DNA of 34,661 nt. Source: Nitrospira sp. (GTDB lineage: Bacteria; Nitrospirota; Nitrospiria; Nitrospirales; Nitrospiraceae). The position numbers and the translations under genes were made by a program. Shown in pieces: positions 19,214 to 27,366 of the stretch. Below the pieces are notes generated by a model, which saw only the letters and a list, made by a program, of their open reading frames with translations, ran no database searches and was not told the origin of the DNA. How positions within the stretch are numbered: the first letter of the stretch is position 1; every line of letters begins with the position of its first letter. The stretch covers positions 23,141-57,801 of the forward strand of contig JANDJL010000018.1 in assembly GCA_024330965.1 (NCBI GenBank), given 5' to 3'.

Positions 19214-19729
19214 ATGCGTCGGTTACGGCTTGTTCTTGTCATGCTGACTCTGGGGCCCCTGCTACTGATTCCGGCCGCTCTCTTTGCTCAAACCATGTAC
19301 GTGAGTCGGGACGAAGTCAAAGTAACGGAGGAGAAGTCTCCCACCTCCAAGGTCGTGGAAACACTCCGCCGGGGAGCCCAGGTTCAGGTCATCGAGAAGA
19401 GCGATCGTCATGTCAAAATTCAGGCCCCCTCCGGCAAGACCGGCTGGGTCTTTAAGTTTACGCTGAGCGACCAAAAGGTCGGCGGGGGCGGGGGCAATCT
19501 GTTGTCCGTGGTGACGGGCGACACCCGCATCGCAGCCCGTGAAGCCGGTACCGGCGGCAGCATCAGGGGCTTGAAAGAAACATCCGAACGGTACGCAACA
19601 GCCAAACATGTCGATCAAGCAAGCAAGGAGGCGGTTCAGCGGATGGAGGACCGCGTCATCTCGCGAGAAGAGTTACTCCGGTTCCAGCAAGAAGGATCCG
19701 TGGGTGAATTTGCTGGGGAGGCGCCATGA
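19214..19729 (+). CDS. Exported SH3-domain protein
   Basis: This 171-aa protein has a clear signal peptide (RRLRLVLVMLTLGPLLLIPA, cleavage after LFA near residue 25). A bacterial SH3 domain follows at about 27-84, with KTGWVFKFTL as the typical end strand. The remainder is a Gly-rich linker and a charged helical tail. A longer reading frame begins at 19175, inside the CHAT gene. The ATG at 19214 is chosen because GAGGT sits five bases upstream and it places the signal peptide at the N-terminus. Its stop overlaps the M48 start by 4 bases (ATGA). Bacterial SH3 domains often bind peptidoglycan or protein partners; the ligand here is unknown. Confidence 0.85.
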   Translation: MRRLRLVLVMLTLGPLLLIPAALFAQTMYVSRDEVKVTEEKSPTSKVVETLRRGAQVQVIEKSDRHVKIQAPSGKTGWVFKFTLSDQKVGGGGGNLLSVVTGDTRIAAREAGTGGSIRGLKETSERYATAKHVDQASKEAVQRMEDRVISREELLRFQQEGSVGEFAGEAP

Positions 19730-20688
19730 ACAGAACCATACAGAGAACAACCATGATCGTATTGATGTCCCTGACCCTGGTGGGGGGGACAGTGGACCTG
19801 TCTTGGGGAATCCTCGACCAGTTACTCTCGCCTCCCGCTGAAAAAAAACCAAGCCAATCGAAAGGCCAAGCCCAACCCTCTGAACAAAAGGGCCTGGTTG
19901 ATGGAATCGGCGGACTGTTGGGGGCCAAGCCAAAAGACCTTGATCTCATCAAGAAGGGACTCAAGGCCGCCCAAGCCCTCCAGCCAATCGGGCTTGAAGA
20001 AGAGATCGCGATCGGCCAAGCGGTGGCTATGGAAGCATTCGCTCGATTCGGCGGCGAATATAAGGATGAAGCGCTCACGACCTATGTCAATTTGGTGGGA
20101 AGAACCGTCGCGGAGGTCTCAGACCGGCCTGAACTGACCTACCGGTTCGCGATTTTGAATAGCCGTGAACAGAATGCGTTCGCCGCGCCCGGCGGCTATA
20201 TCTTCGTCACGATCGGTCTGCTCAAAACGCTCAAGAACGAGGCCGAGCTGGCCGGCGTTCTGGCGCACGAGGTCGCGCACGTCACGCAAAAACACATGCT
20301 GAAGACGCTCCAGCGAAGCGCCATTCTGGCCAATGTGTCCGAATTCAGCCTAAGCGCGATGAACAAAGATCCCCGGTTGTTTTCGAACGTGATCGACGCA
20401 GCCACGGAGATGCTGTTCGAAAAAGGGCTCGACAAGGAAATGGAGTTCGAAGCCGACACCATGGGAATTGAGTACACCTATCGGGCTGGCTACCATCCGA
20501 ATGGTTTGAGAGATTACCTGGCCACCCTCAAGGCGCAGGAGGGGATGGCCGACTCACGGTTCTTCTCAACCCACCCCTCAACGGAAGAGCGGTTGAGACG
20601 AGCGACGGACACGGCGACCCGTTACAGGGGAGCCAGCAAGTATCCCTACCTGACCGAACGTTTCCGCTCACGCATGGGCCAGGCATAA
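19726..20688 (+). CDS. Exported M48-family zinc metalloprotease (BepA-like)
   Basis: This 320-aa protein has a signal peptide (about residues 1-28), a short Pro/Lys/Gln-rich linker and an M48 peptidase domain. The zinc site is HEVAH at 181-185, with third ligand Glu242 in EFEADTMG. NAFAAPGGYIFVTIGLL and STHPSTEERLRR are typical of the periplasmic M48 proteins that include BepA and LoiP, which act in outer-membrane quality control. Unlike BepA there is no C-terminal TPR domain; TPRs are abundant in the CHAT protein two genes upstream. It is the last gene of the five-gene operon. Confidence 0.92.
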   Translation: MNRTIQRTTMIVLMSLTLVGGTVDLSWGILDQLLSPPAEKKPSQSKGQAQPSEQKGLVDGIGGLLGAKPKDLDLIKKGLKAAQALQPIGLEEEIAIGQAVAMEAFARFGGEYKDEALTTYVNLVGRTVAEVSDRPELTYRFAILNSREQNAFAAPGGYIFVTIGLLKTLKNEAELAGVLAHEVAHVTQKHMLKTLQRSAILANVSEFSLSAMNKDPRLFSNVIDAATEMLFEKGLDKEMEFEADTMGIEYTYRAGYHPNGLRDYLATLKAQEGMADSRFFSTHPSTEERLRRATDTATRYRGASKYPYLTERFRSRMGQA

Positions 20689-20765
20689 ACGTCCCCGCGG
20701 CCGGCTGAAACAGACGACCACGATTGAGTTCCTTCTTCTCACATTCGTGCTTAGTCGGCCTACCC

Positions 20766-20783
20766 CGGAGGCCGACGCCTCCG
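20766..20783 (+). terminator. Hairpin after the envelope operon
   Basis: CGGAGGC and GCCTCCG form a perfect 7-bp GC-rich stem with a 4-base loop, 78 bases after the M48 stop. No T-run follows on either strand, so it is only a possible terminator or RNA 3' end. Apart from it, I see nothing coding in 20689-20888. Confidence 0.3.
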
Positions 20784-20888
20784 CCCGGCATGTTCGGGGA
20801 CTCGGTCTCCGTCGATGTCTTTGTCTTTCTACCGCTTCGAATTCTGCAACGGTTGGACTTCCCGTTTCCTCCTCAGCCGTACGAGGCC

Positions 20889-21170
20889 CTATCGTTTCCA
20901 CATCACGACCAGCGCGATGCTGACCGCGATGATCGCAAACCCGATCATCCATCGGATAAACCTCCGTTGGGCGTCGGCCACCACCTTCTCCATTTTTTTC
21001 TTGAGAGCCGGTTGAGATGCCACATAGGTCTCGACCCATTCCTTGGCCTCTTTGAAACCCATCTGTCGCTCTCGGCGGACCGCCGTAATCGCCCCGATCA
21101 GGTTGCCGCGCCGAAGCGCTTCGACCGCTGCTTTGGGAAGATCAACAGAACGTTTGACCGCGTTCGGCAT
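20889..21170 (-). CDS. Small tail-anchored protein with L7/L12 C-terminal-like motif (copy 2)
   Basis: This is a 93-aa paralogue of the protein at 5775-6056. The motif region ALRRGNLIGAITAVRRE followed by GFKEAKEWVETYV is close to the L7/L12 C-terminal consensus (AIKxVRE...GLKEAKxxVE). A lysine-rich helix follows, and then one transmembrane segment at about 72-91 (IRWMIGFAIIAVSIALVVMW) with a short KR end. ATG at 21170 is used; an upstream TTG at 21206 would add 12 residues with no support and would spoil the length match with copy 1. No obvious ribosome site is present. It is divergent from the esterase gene. The function is unknown. Confidence 0.78.
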   Translation of the reverse strand: MPNAVKRSVDLPKAAVEALRRGNLIGAITAVRRERQMGFKEAKEWVETYVASQPALKKKMEKVVADAQRRFIRWMIGFAIIAVSIALVVMWKR

Positions 21171-21394
21171 GGCGCGTTGACAATCATCACGAAAGAGGCA
21201 TGGCAACGAGGCCCCTTGTGAACGTGACGGGAAATCCTATCCTGATCGGAGACGGATTTCCAAGCCTTTGGGCCATGAACGTCCACAAATCTTGCGCTAT
21301 GATTCGACGATGTTCCGTCACACTGTCGCCCATCGAGACCTCGGCAGGCCGACATGACGACGCACCTCGATCAATACAAAAACACGATGAGCCC

Positions 21395-22267
21395 ATGAAC
21401 GACCTTTCTTTACGACCGCGACGGATGGTGCCTGCATTTTTGCTGTTCGCCCTCACGGCCTGTTCATCGACGGCATTCACCCTCGCCAATCTTCCCACAC
21501 TCTTTCAAGAGATCGCGGTCATGCAGGACCAGACCTATGGACCGGACCCCTCACATCTGCTGGACATCTACACGTCGGCTCATGATCTACATCAGCCGCG
21601 GGAGGTGATCGTCTTTTTCTACGGGGGCCGCTGGACCGAGGGCACGAAACGCCATTACCGGTTTGTCGGCGCAACCTTCGCCGACCGTGGTTATATCGTC
21701 GTCATCCCAGACTACCGAAAGTACCCGGTCGTCCGCTTTCCGACGTTCGTCGAGGACGGCGCCAGGGCGCTCGCGTGGGTGCACGACCATATCGCTGGCT
21801 TGCAAGGCGATCCCCGACACATCCACGTCGTGGGGCATTCAGCCGGAGCTCACATCGGCGCGCTGCTCGCCGCCGATCCACATTATTTAGGCGACCTGGG
21901 AAAAGATCGATCCATCATCCGCGATTTCGTCGGGTTGGCCGGTCCCTACTCGTTCACCCCGAGCGATCCAGACTTACAAGATATGTTCGGCCCTCCGGCC
22001 AATTACCCGAACATGCAGGTGACCACCTTCATCGACGGCGCTCAGCCGCCGATGTTGTTACTGCATGGAAAGGATGACACGAGAGTGAACCAATGGAATC
22101 AGGAAAAACTTCGGCAGCGGATCACAGAACAGGGGGGGTGCGTGAAAACGATCGTCTATCCGGACGTCGGACACAGCGGCCTCCTCGCCGCCCTTTCTTG
22201 GCTCAACCCAAGTTCGGCACCCGTGGTCGATGATATTGAGCGGTTCTTTCGCTCCTGTGAGCGGTAA
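21395..22267 (+). CDS. Alpha/beta hydrolase lipoprotein (esterase / BD-FAE type)
   Basis: From the chosen start this is a 290-aa protein. The N-terminus MNDLSLRPRRMVPAFLLFAL ends in a lipobox, LTAC (Cys23), so it is probably membrane-anchored in the envelope. The hydrolase core has YGGRW at 76-80 (oxyanion strand, usually HGGxW), the nucleophile elbow GHSAG with Ser149, Asp228 in HGKDDTRV and His260 in DVGHSG: a complete catalytic triad. It resembles carboxylesterase and kynurenine-formamidase-like enzymes; the substrate cannot be told. The frame is open back to 21200, but that extension would bury the signal peptide, so 21395 is preferred despite a weak ribosome site. Confidence 0.88.
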   Translation: MNDLSLRPRRMVPAFLLFALTACSSTAFTLANLPTLFQEIAVMQDQTYGPDPSHLLDIYTSAHDLHQPREVIVFFYGGRWTEGTKRHYRFVGATFADRGYIVVIPDYRKYPVVRFPTFVEDGARALAWVHDHIAGLQGDPRHIHVVGHSAGAHIGALLAADPHYLGDLGKDRSIIRDFVGLAGPYSFTPSDPDLQDMFGPPANYPNMQVTTFIDGAQPPMLLLHGKDDTRVNQWNQEKLRQRITEQGGCVKTIVYPDVGHSGLLAALSWLNPSSAPVVDDIERFFRSCER

Positions 22268-22563
22268 ACGCTCCTTCGCCGTGACGGAGTCTTCTAGTCC
22301 GCGGGCATCTTCCTCGCCGCCATACTTCGGATCGTTTCCTCCGGTAAACAGCAAAGCAACACAGTAACCGTTACAGATACCGTTTCCTTCCTCTCTCCCT
22401 TGGGTATCAAACAGAGAACGGCACTGCTCAGACTCCGCTTTACACTGATTCGTTTCGAGAAGGGTTGAAGAGTGTGATCGGACGTTCTCCTCTCCCCCGT
22501 CCCATTCCACACCGATGACGTAGCCCCTTCGCCGCTGTTTCAGCGGAGGGCTTGTCAACCCCG
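22268..22563. other. Intergenic region between convergent esterase and FGE-like genes
   Basis: These 296 bases lie between two converging genes. A short stem, GAGCG / CGCTC, falls at the esterase stop near 22259-22273 with only a weak T-rich follow-up. Open frames on both strands are short and unlike any family I recognise. I see no other feature. Confidence 0.5.
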
Positions 22564-23817
22564 CTACGGCGTCTTGGCGCAACGAAACCCATAGCCGAAA
22601 TGGCGATTCGATGGGTGAGCATTGAACCGGTGCGCTGCCCGCAAAAAATCGGCCACATACAACCAGGATCCCCCCCGCACCACCTTCTCGGCGCCTTTGT
22701 CAGGTCCGATGGGATTCTTATCGGGACCGGTTTTGTAAAAATCATGGTCGTACCAATCAAACACCCATTCCCAGGCGTTCCCGGCCATATCGTACGCTCC
22801 ATAGGGACTTTTCCCCGCTTCAAACGATCCCACCGGCGTCAGGGCAAAATGGTCGTCCCACTCCTTTCTTCCATAGTTCGCATGCAGCCGAGTAGGAGCC
22901 TCGTTGCCCCAGGGATAGATCCGTCCGTCGGTTCCCCGCGCCGCCTTTTCCCACTCCGCCTCGGTCGGTAGACGCTTCCCGGCCCATTTGCAATAATTGA
23001 CGGCGTCTTCCCAACTGACGTTGACCACCGGTCGTCTTTGATGTTGGGGCTGATTCATGATGTTCCAGTCCGGCGGCTCTTCCATGTCGGTTGCTTCCAA
23101 GTACCTGGCATATTGCCCTACCGTCACCTCGTACTTGTCGATGTAAAACGCGTGGAGATAGATCTGGCGCACCGGTTTTTCGTCGTCCGCGAGAGTGCTC
23201 CCTCGCGTAAATTTTCCAGCCGGAACGAAAACCATCTCCGCATCGAGAGAATCAGCCTGCGACGTTCCCGCCACCGATCCGTCTGCATGTTTGGATGAAG
23301 GGGCGGATCGTGACCGAGGCAATTTCGCTCGCAGTTGTTGGAACAAGGTTTGCTGCTCATGCGTGATACCCAGATCATTGGCAGTGTTCAAGGTTTCTTC
23401 CGCTTGTTTTACTTTTCCGCTCGCAAGCAGACGCTTCGCTTCGTTCAACAGCCCCCACACCTTCATCTCTTCCCGCAATCGCCACACTTTTGCCTTCGCC
23501 TTCGGCAAAGCAGACACCCCGGACTCAGCGTCCAATTGCAATGCGCTGTCGTAATGTTCTTCCGCGCAGGCCCAATCTTCCAAGGCACGGCAAGCCTCGG
23601 CTAGATTGAAATGCCCCTGAATGTTCGATGGATCTTTTGAAAGGCCGGCTTCCAACGCCGCACGAGCCTCGCTGTATTGCTTGTTCCTCAACAATTCTTC
23701 CCCTTTGGCCAACTCCTTATCTCCAGGCCTGGCCGCCTGAGCGATATCCGCCTGCCCATTTATCCCCAGCGCGACAACGCAGGCCAGCACCGTTATCCCT
23801 CGCAACATTCCGCTCAT
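22564..23817 (-). CDS. Exported TPR and FGE-sulfatase (SUMF1) domain protein
   Basis: This 417-aa protein has a signal peptide (MSGMLRGITVLACVVALGIN), TPR-like repeats over about residues 30-150 (GEELLRNKQYSEARAALEAG and following) and a C-terminal FGE-sulfatase domain. That domain shows FVPAGKFTRGS, YEVTVGQYARYL, RLPTEAEWEKAARG, YPWGNEAPTR, YDMAGNAWEWVFDWYD, VVRGGSW and GYGFRCAK. True formylglycine-generating enzymes have a copper-binding cysteine pair just after the RGGSW region. Here that stretch reads LYVADFLRAAHRF with no cysteine, so sulfatase activation is unlikely and a binding or structural role is more probable. ATG at 23817 is chosen: GGGGGAGGG precedes it and it gives a proper signal peptide. 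The frame is open upstream to 23979. Confidence 0.9.
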   Translation of the reverse strand: MSGMLRGITVLACVVALGINGQADIAQAARPGDKELAKGEELLRNKQYSEARAALEAGLSKDPSNIQGHFNLAEACRALEDWACAEEHYDSALQLDAESGVSALPKAKAKVWRLREEMKVWGLLNEAKRLLASGKVKQAEETLNTANDLGITHEQQTLFQQLRAKLPRSRSAPSSKHADGSVAGTSQADSLDAEMVFVPAGKFTRGSTLADDEKPVRQIYLHAFYIDKYEVTVGQYARYLEATDMEEPPDWNIMNQPQHQRRPVVNVSWEDAVNYCKWAGKRLPTEAEWEKAARGTDGRIYPWGNEAPTRLHANYGRKEWDDHFALTPVGSFEAGKSPYGAYDMAGNAWEWVFDWYDHDFYKTGPDKNPIGPDKGAEKVVRGGSWLYVADFLRAAHRFNAHPSNRHFGYGFRCAKTP

Positions 23818-24091
23818 GAACGATCCCTCCCCCTTTTCACACAGGCCTCCCTTTTTCACCTCAGCGTGCCCGTGACAGCCTTCTGCTCTTCCCGTTCTTG
23901 GAGCTCTCCCCCCATCCATTCCCCTTACACAATCAGTTCCCTTCAAAATCAGTGCCCGATCCTTCGGCCGATCGTTCACTTATTGCGTGCATGGATCGGC
24001 ACATCCACAGCAATAAGCAACAGTACTGGGGCAAAATGGATCACCGGTTGCCTTTGTGCGATACTTATGGCCCCGGGAGGAGCCTTCTTCC

Positions 24092-25039
24092 ATGCGAAGC
24101 CGTGCTCAATTTCCCAACGAACAGTCGGCGACCGTGAGTTCAAGCGGCAGGCTGACGCATTCCGTGAGTGGGTCACCACGGACGGCAGCTCGGGGTATGC
24201 AGCCGCCCCTCATCGTTATTATCTCTGCATTTCCTGGGCCTGTCCTTGGGCCCATCGCACGATCATTGTCTGCAAGCTCAAGAAACTCGAAGGAATCATA
24301 GGGATGACGGTCGTGATCCGATCCGTGGCAAACGGGGCTGGACTTTCCGTGAGGGATCAGGGCACTCCCCTGATCCTATCAATGGGTTTCGATTTCTGAG
24401 CGAAGCATACAGCACCACCGACCCATACTACCGAGGGCGCGTAACAGTACCCGTCTTATGGGATACGGTGACGAAACGGATCGTCACAAATTCCGACGAC
24501 GATCTGATGCGAATGTTGAAAACGAGTTTGATCGGTTCACAGATTCCACCTGAATCTGTACCTTGAACGACTACGTGCGGAAATCGATGGCCTGAATCAT
24601 TTCATAGACGAGTACGTCAATGATGGTATGTACCGCGCGGGCTTCGCAACATCCCAACCAGTCTATGAACGGGCGGTCACGGGGCTTTTCGGCGCACTGG
24701 ACCTCCTTAGATACCCATGCTACCCATTGGCCACCTGCCGGTATCTGTTCGGGTCGACCTTCGTCGAGACCGATTGGCGGCTGTTCGTCACGTTGATCCG
24801 GTTCGATACCGTCTATCACGGCCACTTCAAATGTAACCCGGGGAGTCGTTGATTACCCCAACCTCTTCGGATATCTCAAGGATCTTTATCAAACGAACGA
24901 CGTCGCGGAGACGGTCAATGTCGACTACATCAAGCGCCACTACTACATGACCCATACGGCCATCAATCCCACCAAGATCGTGCCTCTCGGTCCGATCCAA
25001 GACTTGACTTCACCACACCGACGGGATCGGCTGGCGTAA
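24092..25039 (+). pseudogene. yqjG: Glutathionyl-hydroquinone reductase remnant (YqjG/ECM4 family), multiply frameshifted
   Basis: Pieces of one protein can be followed through all three frames. They are SRAQFPNEQSAT, then FKRQADAFREWVTTDG and the active-site stretch WACPWAHRTIIV. After a shift near 24310 come DPIRGKRGWTFREG, DPYYRGRVTVPVLWD and IVTNSDDDLMRML, then NEFDRFTDST in another frame. After a stop and shift near 24550 come YLERLRAEIDGL, MYRAGFATSQPVYERAV and TDWRLFVTLIRFDTVYHGHF. After a shift near 24838 come VDYPNLFGYLKDLYQ, HYYMTHTAINPTKIVPLGP and a stop at 25037-25039. The order and motifs match E. coli YqjG, a glutathione-dependent quinone reductase. An old ribosome site (GGGAGGAG) remains before the ATG. 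At least four frameshifts make it non-functional. Confidence 0.88.
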
Positions 25040-25406
25040 CTTGTTCTTCCAATTGTCAAATTGATTGGACGGTCTTGCTGATTTTGTCCCCATTTATCTT
25101 GTCACAAAAGCTCCGCTTCCTCCCTAGCCCCTTCATTTTCTTAAGAGTCTTCTCATGCACCTTGGTGACAAGATCGAGCACGAGAGTTGCTGGGGCCTCA
25201 AGTGTCAAGGGGCTTTATCACGGCTTGGTAAAACAAGGTAGGAGCAAGTCGCTTGGAGGCATGGTTTCACGAGTTGAAACACTTTAAACGAACCAAGTTG
25301 AGGTATCAGCCTGGAAATAGAAGGGTGAGAGCAGCCTCGATGAGGATGAGGTAGAGGAGTTGGGGATCGCGAAGGGCATACATTAATCGGGAAAGGAGCC
25401 TAACTT
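25040..25406. other. Non-coding, relatively AT-rich stretch after the pseudogene
   Basis: I found no gene in these 367 bases. Part of it looks less GC-rich than its surroundings. A plus-strand frame around 25245-25340 reads LEAWFHELKHFKRTKLRYQP, which has the feel of a protein remnant, but I cannot assign a family. The final bases carry the ribosome site of the 27-aa gene. Confidence 0.5.
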
Positions 25407-25490
25407 ATGGATAGCATGCTTTTGCTTTTTATCGGGGTAATGCTGGCACTGTTGGTCGGTGGCTTAATCGTGTACAAGAAAGGTGCTTAA
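25407..25490 (+). CDS. 27-aa single-span membrane miniprotein (copy 1)
   Basis: The ATG is preceded by AAAGGAG nine bases upstream. The product starts with MDS, has about 20 hydrophobic residues (MLLLFIGVMLALLVGGLIV) and ends YKKGA. It is a single transmembrane helix with a positively charged end, which by the positive-inside rule should face the cytoplasm. It is the same length as, and shares 15 of 27 residues with, the peptide encoded on the other strand at 27367-27450. That makes it very unlikely to be a chance frame. The function is unknown; such peptides often regulate membrane enzymes or arise under stress. Confidence 0.75.
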   Translation: MDSMLLLFIGVMLALLVGGLIVYKKGA

Positions 25491-26055
25491 AGGAAGCCGG
25501 GCTTGAGGGCCGGGGAAGCTTGTCGATGATTCCGATCATGCCTTTTTAAGTCCTTGCTGAGAGGGAAAGGAGGTGTAAGGAACAGCGCAGGCGGCCATGA
25601 CCATGTTACTCGGTCAGGCCGCCTTCTGTTTTGTTGCACTCGTCGAGTTCAACGACCGTATGGAGCAAATCCGGTCATGCCCCATCTCCCCTTTCACTGT
25701 TCTGAAGTTCCCACTCTCCGATCAAACAGTTCATCGCAAACAATTCATCGCCGAATTGCTTTATGATTTCATCGATGGCCGCCCCCAAGATCTGAAAACC
25801 AATCCACTGGTCCGCCGATCAACCCCTTGAAGTTCAGCACCTGCCGAGAAACCGGTTTTTCTTTTCTGTCTCGACCATCCTGTCGATCGCGGCAACAAGG
25901 CGACTGAAGCGGGGGGATCGTTACCGGTTGTCGCCGCGGATCGCCCAGCGAGGATGCAACCAACCTTCTCCTGAAAAAGAAAGAAACCGATCGGCCAAAA
26001 CGACGTTTTTTCTGCGGCTCTTCCCCAGACTAAGGAACCTACGGCGTGACGGGCA
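25491..26055. other. Long stretch with a terminator but no recognisable gene
   Basis: This region contains the strong hairpin at 25589-25624. An AAAGGAGGT near 25567 looks like a ribosome site, but the next ATG (25597) is about 21 bases away and lies in the terminator stem. That 77-residue frame resembles nothing I know. Frames on the minus strand are likewise featureless. Confidence 0.5.
25589..25634 (+). terminator. Intrinsic terminator downstream of 27-aa gene copy 1
   Basis: AGGCGGCC (25589-25596) pairs with GGCCGCCT (25617-25624). The inner TGACC / GGTCA extends the stem after a one-base bulge. TCTGTTTTGTT follows. It is a strong stem with a T-rich tail, about 100 bases after the miniprotein stop. 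Confidence 0.7.
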
Positions 26056-26193
26056 ATGACAGAGACGCAGGTGGAGGAAACGCAGAAAAAGGATTGGCGG
26101 CTGTATAGACTTTTGGTAAAGTTCGGCGCTTGTTCGAGGTGTGACCGTCGATCCAACAACCCTTCCCAGCCAAAACGTGGAGAACAAAGATGA
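26056..26193 (+). CDS. Possible 45-aa leader peptide overlapping mlaA
   Basis: An ATG at 26056 opens a 45-residue frame (MTETQVEETQKKDWRLYRLL, then a CSRC motif and a basic tail). Its TGA overlaps the mlaA ATG as ATGA, the arrangement typical of coupled genes. There is no good ribosome site and no recognised family. It may be a small coupled gene or a chance frame; I rate it low. Confidence 0.25.
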   Translation: MTETQVEETQKKDWRLYRLLVKFGACSRCDRRSNNPSQPKRGEQR

Positions 26194-27113
26194 AGGCCGG
26201 AATACAGAGAGTGCCCTTGCAGACGACAGGGAGAGCGGTGGGGCGTTCGCTCGTCGTTGTCTCTCTATTTATTCTCGGTTGTACCGATCCGGCGATTTCC
26301 TCGACAGATGATGAGTCTTCTTCCATGCACGCTCCGAGTACGGTCTTCCAAACCGCCTCGGCAGTTTCCAAGGCATCGTCTGAGACCGCTATTTCCAGTG
26401 ATCCGCAAGACGAGCCCTTTGATCCCTTTGCCGAACCCGGCGAATCGGATCTCGAAGAATATGACCCATGGGAGCCCTTTAACACAAAGGTCTTTGAGTT
26501 CAATAGGCAGATCGACCGCTGGATCCTCAAGCCAGTGGCAACTGGATACGACTTCATCATGCCAAATCTGCTTCAACAGGGGGTCAGTAACTTTTTCTAC
26601 AACGCGAGATTTGTTCCGCGATTCGTCAACAATATTTTACAGGGCAAATTCAAGGGAGCCGGTATCGAGGCTGGACGTTTCCTGATCAACACAACCATCG
26701 GCGTAGCGGGATTCATCGATTGGGCAAGCGACATGGACTTGATAACGCCGGAAGAAGACCTAGGACAAACCCTTGGTTTCTACGGAGTCAAGCCTGGGCC
26801 TTACCTTATTGTTCCTCTGTATCCGCCGTTTACGGTCCGAGACTTGGTGGGGTATGTTGGGGACGTATTTCTTAATCCGATTTATTGGTTGGCTCTGCCT
26901 ATCATCGAAATCGATAAAATACCTTCCGCGGTCCCCCACAGCAGCCGGTTGACAACCTCGCTCATTTTGCTCAGCGCAAAAGTGACAGAAGTGGTCAACG
27001 AGCGATCTCTGAATCTTGAAAAGTACGAAGGCGTTGAAGAGTCCGCCGTTGATCTCTATAGTGCCGTCCGTAACGCTTACCTCCAAAAACGAGCAAAGGC
27101 CATTCGAGAGTAA
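26190..27113 (+). CDS. mlaA: MlaA (VacJ) family outer-membrane lipoprotein
   Basis: This 307-aa protein has a signal peptide ending in a lipobox, LFILGC (Cys31). An acidic, Ser-rich linker follows to about residue 90, then the MlaA domain: DPWEPFNTKVFEFNRQIDRW, VSNFFYNARFVPRFVNNILQ, RFLINTTIGVAGFIDWAS, EDLGQTLGFYGVKPGPYLIV and YPPFTVRDLVGYVGD. MlaA removes mislocalised phospholipids from the outer leaflet of the outer membrane and hands them to the Mla system. No mlaBCDEF genes are nearby, so it is an orphan locus. The start has GTGGAGAACAAAG before the ATG. The linker is longer than in E. coli MlaA. A clear terminator follows. Confidence 0.95.
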   Translation: MKAGIQRVPLQTTGRAVGRSLVVVSLFILGCTDPAISSTDDESSSMHAPSTVFQTASAVSKASSETAISSDPQDEPFDPFAEPGESDLEEYDPWEPFNTKVFEFNRQIDRWILKPVATGYDFIMPNLLQQGVSNFFYNARFVPRFVNNILQGKFKGAGIEAGRFLINTTIGVAGFIDWASDMDLITPEEDLGQTLGFYGVKPGPYLIVPLYPPFTVRDLVGYVGDVFLNPIYWLALPIIEIDKIPSAVPHSSRLTTSLILLSAKVTEVVNERSLNLEKYEGVEESAVDLYSAVRNAYLQKRAKAIRE

Positions 27114-27164
27114 CACCCTTCGCCACACCATCTTTTTGGATATTAAGGACAGCCTCTCTCATTT

Positions 27165-27193
27165 GGATCTCCTCTCAGGAGATCCGTTTCTTT
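27165..27193 (+). terminator. Intrinsic terminator of mlaA
   Basis: GGATCTCCT (27165-27173) and AGGAGATCC (27177-27185) form a perfect 9-bp stem with a 3-base loop, followed by GTTTCTTT. It lies 51 bases after the mlaA stop. Confidence 0.85.
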
Positions 27194-27366
27194 CATCATA
27201 CGATCAGAACCCGTGAAATTATTCCAAGAATAACCAACGAGTTGTCGATCGGTGCCTGAAAGAGAATGGGGCTGATGTATCAGCGTTTGATAAGCACGAT
27301 ACACCACCCCTTCCCTCTCAACACGACGAGGCACAGGGGAGCATGGATGAGGATAGTTATGCGATG

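Noticed and set aside
20724..21221. 165-residue plus-strand frame opposite the second 93-aa gene
   Set aside because: The minus-strand 93-aa protein has a paralogue and a membrane helix; the plus frame is an antisense shadow.
25245..25340. Protein-like stretch LEAWFHELKHFKRTKLRYQP, possible transposase remnant
   Set aside because: I cannot match it to a named transposase family and see no terminal inverted repeats or target duplication.
25597..25830. 77-residue plus-strand frame after the terminator
   Set aside because: Its start codon lies inside the terminator stem, the AAAGGAGGT is too far away, and the protein shows no motif.
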